Shown in pieces: positions 46,869 to 61,961 of a stretch of 64,000 nt of DNA. Both the position numbers and the translations under genes were made by a program. The stretch comes from Pogonophryne albipinna (taxonomy: Eukaryota; Chordata; Actinopteri; Perciformes; Artedidraconidae). The DNA lies in NCBI GenBank assembly GCA_028583405.1, contig CM053243.1, positions 30,493,632-30,557,631 on the forward strand, written 5' to 3'. Numbering within the stretch: position 1 is the stretch's first letter; each line of letters begins with the position of its first letter. The notes under the pieces were generated by a model. That model searched no databases and was not told the DNA's origin. It saw only the letters and a program-made list of their open reading frames with translations.

Positions 46869-47077
46869 GTATGTAACTAACTAACAGTATTTAAAAGCAC
46901 ACACGCAGCGAGCTTAAGAATGAGGTTGTAGCTAACAGCTAGTAGCATACGTAACCTAGCTAAAGTTTAAACTTGTGGCACTATCTCCATTCCTGCGTGT
47001 GTCACTGTGATACAGAAGTAACGTTTTCTGCTTGCCTTTCTTTATTTTCCTGTCAGTGAGGCTACTGTTGGACACTG

Positions 47078-52235
<5,158 letters not shown>

Positions 52236-52499
52236 CAAACCACTATTTCCTCTGCATTGATACAAAGTATTATTAAAGAGATGGATATACATTTGCAATA
52301 AAATAAGTCAAACTTGACCTTTGGGAGTCCTCTATTGTTTGTGTGTTATTTATTTACCGACAGGCACTCAAAATGCAAAAATATTTGAGATCTGCACAAA
52401 AAGATACCCACCAGCCATTGACTTTCAGTTCTCAAATGTGGCCACTAGGGGGTACTGCTCCCTCATAATATATTGATCATCAGTAAATTCAATACGTTG

Positions 52500-52647
52500 A
52501 GGGATTGGACTCCACTTGTGCATTTCAGAGCAGGAAGCTCGGTCTGTCTACGTGCCTTTCACCTCGTACAACCTCTCATCCAGCCTACATCAGCCGGGCT
52601 CACAGGATGCTGCGCTAAAGACATCAGAGACTTCTCAGCAACAACAG
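52500..52647 (+). other. Probable non-coding first exon of coxfa4l3
   Basis: A moderately GC-rich segment ends CAACAACAG at 52647, followed by GTGAGACC, a strong donor. It lies about 100 bp upstream of the acceptor at 52751 that opens the first coding exon. The left border is unknown. Confidence 0.4.
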
Positions 52648-52751
52648 GTGAGACCTTCCACACAGTTGCCTCTTCAACATATACACTTTAGTTTACTGAA
52701 TTGACTTTAAGCTTCATTTTAAAGTGGAAATATTATACAATTTCTTTTTAG

Positions 52752-53774
52752 GTATTTGAGAAATCAGAAAAAATGGTTGGATTTTTCCAAATGTTGAGAA
52801 AGAAAAAGGAGGTGAGATGGTCTTTACTATCTTAAGTGATTTTGTATTGTGGGTATTGGATTTGTAATATTATGGTTCAACTAAAAAATAAATGTTTTCC
52901 TGTATTTCAGCTGATCCCTCTGATAGGTTTCATGGCTTTTGCTGCAGCAGGAGCCACCTCGGCTGCCATCTACTTTCTCTTTACTAAACCTGATGTTATG
53001 TGAGTGTCGCTTTCATTTTCAGAATTATTATCCACTCTGTACCCAGGTTCGAATTTGGCCTGGAACCATGTACGCATGTCATCCCCTCTGTCTCCCCCTT
53101 TCAACCCTGTCATCTCCGATAAAGGCTAATCTGGCCCAAAAAACCTTTTTAAAAAATAAAATATTAAGGGCTTTAAATTGCACTTAACTTGTTATGTTTT
53201 TATTCTTAGATCATACTTAAATATCAGCGTCTGGCATATAATCAATACTTAATAATAATGCAGCATTTCCTTCACTCTTTTTAGTCTGAATAGGACCAGA
53301 AATCCAGAACCATGGGAGCGAGTGGACCCATCAAAACCCCAAAAGGTAATCCCTAATATACCAGATATTAAATAGCATTTTATAATGTGTATTTTATTAT
53401 ATTTTATATATTATTTAAATGGTTGTAGTTAACCCTTATTTATTATTTCTGGCACGTAAGACCAGCATTTCTGGCACGTAAGACCAGCATGATCTTCCAA
53501 CTTGCGTCTACAAACTGCTGAGTCACTGAGGAAGGAATGTTATCAAACTAGTACCAGCCTACTTTTGCATCAGATTAAGGTTTATGTTTTCACACATGTT
53601 GAATCACGCTGAAGCCACTAATGGGATTGTTGCCGCTTTGAGCTGATATAAAACTTGCAGTCAGACAGGTAAAGCCTAATTATGGTTTCTGACATTTTGC
53701 TGCAGCTCATCACCATCAATCAGCAGTGGAAACCAGTGAAGGAACTGGAGTATGTGAAGAGCCTGACTAAGTAA
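52752..53774 (+). CDS. coxfa4l3: Normal mucosa of esophagus-specific 1 / COXFA4L3
   Basis: A small mitochondrial protein of the NDUFA4 family. The mammalian homologue (C15orf48, NMES1, MOCCI) replaces NDUFA4 in cytochrome c oxidase during inflammation. Coding exons: 52773-52811, 52911-52999, 53285-53345 and 53706-53774, in frame and giving 85 residues. The ATG is 21 bases inside its exon. Residues 1-13 are basic (MVGFFQMLRKKKE), followed by one hydrophobic helix (GFMAFAAAGATSAAIYFLFT), then RNPEPWERVDPSKPQKL and the conserved tail TINQQWKPVKELEYVK. The length and the positions of RNPEPW and QQWKP match mammals. The 3' UTR holds miR-147, as in mammals. Confidence 0.93.
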
Positions 53775-53829
53775 AAAGAAAAGAGGATAAAGAATCTAGA
53801 AACATCCACAGTCTGACCAGCTGCCTGCA

Positions 53830-53916
53830 CCCCATCAGTCTAACAGAATCCTTTCTGCACAAACTAGGATACTTTGACACTCAGTGTGCGGAAATGCTTC
53901 TGCTCCACTGGTGGGG
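53830..53916 (+). ncRNA. mir147: miR-147 precursor in the coxfa4l3 3' UTR
   Basis: The 3' arm at 53884-53904 reads GTGTGCGGAAATGCTTCTGC followed by T, identical over this length to vertebrate miR-147b-3p. The 5' arm (about 53843-53864) contains TTTCTGCACAAA, as in the miR-147b star strand. The hairpin is supported base by base: 53830-53839 pairs completely with 53907-53916 (one G-U), 53844-53848 with 53898-53902, and 53852-53860 with 53886-53894. Two mismatches at 53849 and 53851 give the usual internal bulge. It starts 56 bases after the stop codon of coxfa4l3. In mammals miR-147b comes from the same transcript, is induced by inflammatory signals and targets NDUFA4. Confidence 0.93.
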
Positions 53917-53959
53917 TTTAACCCGGCTCTGTGGTGACCCAGCCCGAGGACACCCATCC

Positions 53960-56900
53960 ACAACAGTAGACAAATATAACAAATACTCATACTGCCATTA
54001 AATTATAAAAAAAAGAATTTCACTTTGGGTTTCTGTGATTGCATCTAGAAGCCACATTAGCATTAAATAAGCTGTGTTGTTCAATTGCTTTCAAAGTTGA
54101 TGTACTATAGTTTCTACTTGTGACCCAAATGGTAACGAATAATATAATATTGTACTAATACGTAGTGTACTGTGTATGTGCATTGTGTACGTGTTATACT
54201 TTCTTCATCAGTGTTGCTTTTGTTGTTAAAAGCTCTATAAAAAAACATGTATACAGGATAAACATGTCTTCAGCCTTTTCTTAACCCTTTTTAATTGAAT
54301 GAAAACCCTTCATATTTTTTTCACAAGCTTCCATGTCATGTGACCCCATGTGACCTCCAAATCAATGCTGCATTGTACACGTATGATACACCTCTTTATT
54401 ATACGTTTATTTGATTATATGATGTGAAAGTTGTACAAATAAAATTAAAAAAACTTCTGGATGTTCATACAATAAATAAACTGAAGGTGGAATAAAATCA
54501 AATAAAATGTGACAAATGTGTTCAGATACAATGTTGCATTGATTTGGGGTCATTGTTTCAGATGACTTAAAAGCTGTTAAAAGACTCAAATGATCTTCTA
54601 TTAAACATATTTTTGAAAAAAAAATCATGACATATCAGTAAACCTAAAGCGTTCCACATAGGACACACATACTCAGTTTGAGTCTGAAGACCCCAGTAAA
54701 TGTCTGTTTTATATATAAACTAAAACTGACGTCATGCAGTCATAATTTTATTCTCACCAAGAAAGCCGCATGTTTCCCCAAATGTTGTTCTATAAAAAGA
54801 TGAACATTAAGGAGAAACACATGTGCTTGTGGCCAAGTGCTTTGATAGGCTGGGGAAGTCAAAATGAATTGAGAAATTGACGCAATGATGATTTTTAGTC
54901 TTTCCATGCAATGTGTGACATTGAGAAAGGTTAGAAACAGCTTGGTTTATTGATTGAATTTAATTGAAGGTTAATCATCAAATAACTATCATAGTGGAGT
55001 AAAACCCAAAACAGCCTGAAAGCTCCATTTCCTCCAGAAATGTCAGATCTGTTTTGTCATCGGTCGTTTACAAGGTCAACAATAACCTTTGAAACTCCAC
55101 CTTGTAAAACTTATTTAACCGTTTTTCATTCTTCAATTGCCAGACGCCGGGAGCTTTGAATGTTGTTTGCAGACGAGGAAATGGTGAGAAGTTGCCTGCA
55201 GCTGTAAAGTAATTACTGCCATCCACACGATAGGCAAAGGCACTCATCTGATTATTTTATGGCTGCGGGGGCATTCAACCCTATCATTGTGTTTTGTAAT
55301 AAGAGCCAATCCTCTTAATGTCCATCTCCTATCTCAGAAGAGAGCCATCCTACAGTGTCTGACTAAACTGCACTCTCTGGCTAGCAAAGCTCACTGGCCT
55401 GATTTAATCAATTATTCAACTATAAACAAAGGGTGTGACCAGAGGGAGAGAGGAAAGGCATGGCTATTGTTTCTTGATCCATTTGGCGTGCCTATTTGAT
55501 CAGGAAAACACTTGGTATTTGGTTTCACCTACATGAATGTTTTGGTTGTGCATGAATATGTCATCGAGGGTGTTTCCCATTTTCTTACATTTACTTCCTC
55601 TTCAGTTAACGTAACATTCCCTCCCAATATGTTTTTAATATGATGTTGAAAGCTATGTCTCCCAGTCACATTTCATAGCTTTAGTCTATGTTAAGAAGAG
55701 GTACTGTGGAAGAGTGTTGTCTTGTTATTGAGGACATCATCAGTGCCCTTGTTACATGTAGTCAAATAAACAGTAAGGGAATAGAGAGAGGGGCAGACAT
55801 TAATTTCAGCTATCAAGCTATGTGCAACTGACAAGTTATTTAGGGAAACAATGACCAAAGAGGAAGGATATATTATGCTTGGCTGGAATTTGTGTACGTG
55901 ACTCAATCGCAGTCATGACACCACAGACCATGTGACCAGCAGTAAAGCAGGTAGTGGCTCCCACAGAGCAAGTGAAGTGAGAGAGGCAAATCTGCTTTGT
56001 CATCTAGCGGTGCACTGCTGTGATAATACTCCATTTTGACCTGCACGTTGCTTCTTAAACTGGTTCAGACACTAGTGGCTGCAGATGCTCATGAAGGCCG
56101 TTTATGGGTTTCTCAGGAAGGCAGGGCAGTCGGGTGGATGCTGTAAATAATTGGCTCTGCTGCAATACAAACACAAGAGTCACCTGCCTGTGGTTACCTG
56201 GAAACTGGGACACTCCTAGTTCACTTGTGTAGTCAATAACGAACGATTAGTTTAGTTTTAAATAAAACGTAATTTTGTGTGCAAATCCATAAGCAGTTGA
56301 TGTCTAATGCCTAATGCCTCGTATTTGTTTGCCAATTGAGTCTTAAATAGGCCAATTGACCACATTTTAGTCATTTATTTTTTACATACATTTTTATAAA
56401 TTAAAAAGGCTCTATTCCTAACCAGAAGGACCTTCAATTATGCTTGCCGTGTTACAAGAACTTAAAACAAGATTTGATTTGAGTCAAAGTATTTGTGTGG
56501 ATTGTTAAAATAAGTTGATAAATTGTGCCAAAAATGCCTTTCCATTTTCTTAGATGTGTTGTTCGAAAAAAAGAGGTACTGAGAGGCAAGCAGAAGATTT
56601 AATACTTTATTAGAAACAAAGGGTGATGCAGTTCCTGACTTCCGTCGATGATTCATTTTAGAGACTAGGAAAAGGTTTACAATAAAACCCCGACAGTCTC
56701 TCAACACTTCACACTGGAAACACTATAAATATTATCAGCAGGTGAAAACTGAAAAAACAGCCAATCAGAAATACTGGTTCACAAACCTGTCTGCATTAGT
56801 ATACTGTCAGTTTAGGGAATACAAGGAAAATGAGTTTAGGAATTGAGGCTGAAGGGCCATGCTAAAATAAAATGTCAGTTTTGAAGTGTTGATCAGACTG

Positions 56901-57368
56901 CTTTGATCATTTCTAACGTTGATAAGTTGATGTGATGTCTGCCTAAGGGACACAATGATACAAGTTGTTTTTCCATAGAGTTATTATCAAATGAACAGAA
57001 AATGAGGTACCTTTTCATTTGCAGACATCCTCAGTAAACAAATCAAATCAAATCCTCACACCTAGAAACAAAAAGTAAAATGTACATCTGATGCTAAAAC
57101 ATCAGTTGTGACAAATCAAACACTAAAATACAAAAAAGTTGAAATAGGCTTCAATGGTGAATTAAGGGCATTCATTTTTCTGAAAGCATCCAAGCTCTCA
57201 AAGCTATGCGAGGTCGCCGGCGGCTGAAGTGATCCAACTATTGGAAATGTGCGTCTGCTTTCCTTTGGCACCAGTCTTTTTCTGTTTGCATGTACATACC
57301 GTTTACTGTGTCTCTGCTGTCCTGTGTCTTGAAGTGCTCCGTGGAAGCCACTGTTCAGAAGAGTCTCT
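53960..57368. other. 3' UTRs and gap between convergent coxfa4l3 and slc30a4
   Basis: No coding sequence is recognised. The slc30a4 3' UTR probably occupies the right part (minus-strand poly(A) candidate near 56605). The rest is AT-rich. Several open frames such as 56462-56707 and 57116-57376 on the minus strand lack similarity. Confidence 0.4.
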
Positions 57369-60300
57369 CTAGGCACTGGACTGCAGGCAGTGTGTGCAGG
57401 TACGCACAGGCCTCAGCCTGTGTGTCTGCACCTGCACCGTGCACCTGCCCAGGCCGTAGGTGTGGAGCAGCAGGTGGCGTGCCTTCGCCTGCACGTCCTC
57501 CCAGTTGCTGGCACTAGAGGGCGCTGTGAACACAAACATCAGAGTCAGAATACTTGTATTCGTCCCACAGAGGGGAAATGTACATTTGTTACAGCAAGTA
57601 AAGAGCCAAAGATAGCTTAATTATTCATTATATTATTAAGAAGCACGCATAAAAAAAGTAGAAATGTCACAATTTACAAAACACACCTCCCGTACCAGTT
57701 AAAGTTTGGAGATATAGCAGCCAGGTGGAAGTATTAAAAGTTGAAGTATATAGTATATTGCACAGTTATTGATGGTATATAAATAGGCGTTATAGTCTAG
57801 CCTTTGTTGTTATGTGTGTGTGTGGGTCCAACAGGGGATGTGGTGTTTATGCATTTTAAATTAAATTAAGCAAGTTACAGCATGTCCAAACAGAACATGT
57901 CCAAACAGAACATGTCACAACAGATAATTGCACATGTCATAGCAGGAAAACACAGGTAATTACTGCATTACCTGCACACCAGGGCCCCAGCCAGTGTCAG
58001 GGCCCTGATGCAGGCCCACTGGGACTCATGTTTTTTAACTGAACCATCGTTAAATTCGTATTAAAGTCATGACTAAAACCTGTGCTATCAAAATGTATAC
58101 CCACATACCAATTCAATAACTATATGACGGTTGTGTTAGTACCTTCCAGTTTCTCCCAGTTAGTTTACAAAAAGAAACCTTGATCAATTTCTACCAACAA
58201 AAAATAACACAATACTAGCGCTGAAACACATCTCTGCCTATTAAATGTCACAAAATAAAATCCATGTTTTTTTCTTTTTTTCTTTCACACAACTATTGTT
58301 TTATAAGAATGTGCAGTTGTGTCCATGAAAAGCACACTCAAAACCTATAAAGAAATCACATGTTTTGAGTATGTGCGATGTGACACTTTTCAGTGGACCT
58401 TAGTAGTGTTCAAAGTCTTTCATGGACTAGAGCAGTCATTCTTATCAGACATACTCTCAATGTAAGCTCTGCCAGATTTGCTGCATGTGTTGAACTACTC
58501 TGAAAAAGGTTAAACAGCTCTCTCAAGAAATAACATCTTCTATATTGTACGTTTTCACCATGTCACTCACAAGTTTATCACCCATTTTTTACATTTTGTG
58601 ATACAACAGCTTGAATTCAAACTGGATCAAAACAAGGACAATCGTATTCAAACAAATACGGACACAATCTGAAAGACAAGGGAAGAACTGGCAGTTAAGT
58701 TTCTTGTGAAACAACTGTGATGAAACTGAAGTCCTGTGAGAAATAAACACAGGAACAAGTATCAGCACATCATGCACACTTTGATCTTACCTTTACTTTA
58801 AAACAAGTACTGAAGCCAAATACAAAAAGAATATATTTGCTCTTACAGGTCACTGACATTGAACAGACTGCCAAAGCAACACCGAAAACAACCTAAATCA
58901 AAGTGGTCAAGCCAAAAGTAGCTCTTCATGATCACTGACAAGACAACAGAAACATAAGCAGAAGGACTTCAAGATGCTTTCACTGCCGTAGTATTTCTAG
59001 TCTTGACTTATATGTACTTGTGTTATCTGTTCACTTTATTAGAGCTGAAAGAAGAAAGAGTATCTGCAAGTATTTTGATAGTTGATGAGTTTCTGTATTG
59101 ATGCTGAAACATACATATTTAATATGTTCTGAAGCCCCTTGCATATGGACATATACCTTAAAAAACCTACAATGTAAGAAATGTTTTATGAAGCTTGTTA
59201 ATAAATGAGTCATAAATCCCAAAACAACCTTTTTTGAGTAAAAACTAAAGAAGAAATGGATATAAAATACTTATGATCCACATAATAGTTCTATATATTT
59301 AGAAACGTGATCCTTTCAACCTTCTTTCTTCTTGTCTGTACTGATGTATCTACTCACCCAGCTGCAGATGCACTATAGCTGCAGTCTTGTCCGTGGTCAG
59401 CGCCCAGACGTTCAGCTCATCCACTGATTGGACGTCCTCCAGCTTCAGGAGGTCTTCTTTGATTTTCAGAGTGTCCAGATGCCTGGGAACACCTGAGGAT
59501 GAAATAAACTCCTTAATGCACCTACGCCACTTTAAATACTCAACATCCTCTGAAGGCACTGCAGGACCACGGCCAGAGACGCACCCTCCAGCACGATGAC
59601 TATTGTGTCTCGTATGATGCGGAACGTGGTGACGAGTACCAGGATGGAGAAGATGTAGGTACAGATGGGGTCTGCCAACTTAAAGTCCGGCTGTGAAGTC
59701 AGAGAGTTACAGACCGATTAAAATCAAAGTTTCATATGAATGCATGCTTAGCCATCCCTGTATTTAATATCAATTTAAATCGAAAGACCATCAATTAGTT
59801 TACAATTAGTGAATTTGTATAAAATAATTTATATATTTTCGATTAATTAAATGCTTTTATACGTTTACAACTAACACTTGGTTTTAACAACATAATGGCT
59901 TTAAAGCTGTATGGTTCACACTGCCTTGGGAGTTCTCTGTTAAATAGGTGTCAACACTTAATTACCAGCTTTATTTTCAAAAAGTAACAGAAATACTTTG
60001 TTGGTACAATACCATTTTATTTTTTTTACAATGGTTCTACAAGGTAAATACATGGTGAAATGGATGGATGGATAGGTACCTTGAAGCGGACGATGTAGGC
60101 CGCTATGAGCACCCCGATGCTCTGGACCAGATCTCCCAGAGCGTGGATGAAGGCCGCTCTGACAGCCAGGCTGCCCTGCTGCCTCTGCCCCCCCGACCCC
60201 CCCGACTGTGAGGCGGCTGCAGAGCCGTGAGAGTGGCCATGTGAGTGGCCGTGAGAGTGACCGTGACCACCTTGGTTTAACAAGAAACCCATTCTGTAAG

Positions 60301-61961
60301 ACACAGAAGAAAACAAAAGAAAGAAAGAGGGCGTTTATTTTGAAGGCATTGGAGTTACAAGTATGTTGTGTTTTTAACTAAGAAACTGCTGTCAATGAGT
60401 TTAACGGCCCGTCCACACGGCGGCGTGCGTTGAAGCTTCAACGCTTCTGCCCATTCCCTTTGTATGGGGTGACGTCACGCTTTGCCGAACTGCATTGTGG
60501 TTCCGTCGCTTCGCTTTGCTCGCTTCAAAAGTTGAGCAATGTTCAACTTTTAAAGCTTCGACGGAAGCGTCAGCCAATCAAATCATATGCCAGTACAAGC
60601 TCTAGCCAATCAAACCGCGTGCTTGTGTGTCCGGGGCGGGAGATTCATGTGATTGGTTGTTGGTCGAGTTTCAGACACGCCCGCCGGCAAGCTTCAACGC
60701 ACGCCGCCGTGTGGACGCTGCGTAATCATTCACCTTCCAAATATGGTCAAACATTAAACACTGAGAATCATCAACTGGACAGGTGACTTTAAGGCAGGAC
60801 TTTGGACCAATCTTAAGCTGACACTCATAGGCACGATTACAAAGTTGTCATGTCGTGCACTCTTTAAAAGTGAATTTCACTTACATGAGGTTGACAGCCA
60901 CGCCCACAGCTGCAGTGATGAGCATGACATCCCCATCTATGTCGAACTCTTGGTGTATCGTCCTCTGAACGGCCTCGTAGAGCAGTATGGCTGTCAGGAT
61001 GTAGATGAGCACTACACTGAGGACTGCCGATACAACCTCTAGGGACGGAGAATAACGGTCAGTTGTAGATACAGAGCATGTTTATACCAAAAAACTAAAG
61101 CTGTGAGAAAACACAGATAATCAAATACAATCAAATACATGTTTAGTAATGCCTCCTACAAGGGTCCAGCTGGAACCCTGTCCTGTTCTTTATTTTAGAA
61201 TAGACGACATTGTGTCTTTCATCTGTGACTGTCAAATTCTACTTGATTGGACAATAATGTTTTATGATCTACCGAGAATTCTTTCCACTCCTAAACACAG
61301 AGATACCCTTTTTGTATCAATTTAGTCCTTAATAAAAACAAAACAATAGTCATGGTGTTCTACATATCAGAGATTAAGATTACAACAATTTACAAAGCAC
61401 AAAACCACTCGCATTGAAAACCCTGATGGTAAACAACCTCAGAAGCTTTTCAGTACAGATGTAAACTCCCCTCTGACGTGTAGAGAGAGGATGTGAAGCA
61501 GTTTCTTCTTCAGTTGTGTTATAGATGTACAAATTCATCTGTTGATTGAATGTTTCTCATAACTCTGTCATTATGCTGCTTTCAAATCCGTGTCTCAGTG
61601 CTGTACGATACCAGTCATCTCTGTGGAAACATTGGTATAACTGCCTTTTTTCATTTATATTTGAGTGTTTTATGTCTTCTTTTTTTTTTTAAATGGACCA
61701 AGAGTCTCTTTAAATAAAGCTGACGATGATAGAGACTTAACTATTCCTAACACACAGTGATACAGTGACATGAGAGAAGAGGAAGTGTGAATGCTTCTGA
61801 GATCATAAACTCACCGAGACGATGCAGGCCAAAGGTAAATCTACTCGTGGGCGGTTTGGTGGAGAGCCAGAGGGCCAGCAGAGAAAACAGAATGCCCACC
61901 ACGTCTGTTAGCATGTGCACAGCGTCAGTCATGATGGCTAAGCTGTTGGAAAAGTAACCAC
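57369..61961 (-). CDS. slc30a4: Zinc transporter 4 (SLC30A4), C-terminal two thirds
   Basis: A cation-diffusion facilitator that exchanges cytosolic zinc for protons into endosomes and vesicles. Six exons, in gene order: 61961-61815, 61038-60885, 60293-60080, 59690-59585, 59492-59358, 57523-57369; 303 residues in a consistent frame. Zinc-site motifs are visible: HMLTD (HxxxD) in the first exon and HALGD (HxxxD) after the loop. The cytosolic His-rich loop reads [15 protein letters not shown]. Family signatures: [47 protein letters not shown], the C-terminal metal-binding domain, and a CxxC pair near the end (RTCTHC). GFLLNQ followed by the His-rich loop matches SLC30A4 best. The last exon uses the acceptor at 57524, which restores PSSASNW. 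N-terminal exons lie beyond the right side of the window or were not found in 62-64 kb. Confidence 0.92.
57524..59357 (-). other. Last intron of slc30a4
   Basis: AT-rich, with a short triple repeat of CATGTCCAAACAGAA at about 57881-57915. No other feature is recognised. Confidence 0.5.
60405..60722. mobile_element. Harbinger-like MITE (318 bp) in an slc30a4 intron
   Basis: Inverted ends CGTCCACACGGCGGCGTGCG / CGCACGCCGCCGTGTGGACG, extending perfectly for 29 bp through TTGAAGCTT. TAA flanks both sides (60402-60404, 60723-60725), the PIF/Harbinger target. An inner inverted pair (GTTGAGCAATGTTCAAC) lies near 60530. It is GC-rich relative to the intron and has no coding sequence. It lies about 110 bp from the acceptor of the His-rich-loop exon. 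Confidence 0.85.

Noticed and set aside
57369..57513. Acceptor at 57514 (CTCTAG) for the last slc30a4 exon
   Set aside because: It breaks the reading frame with the preceding exon. The acceptor at 57524 (TTCACAG) restores frame and gives a PSSASNW stretch that fits the family.
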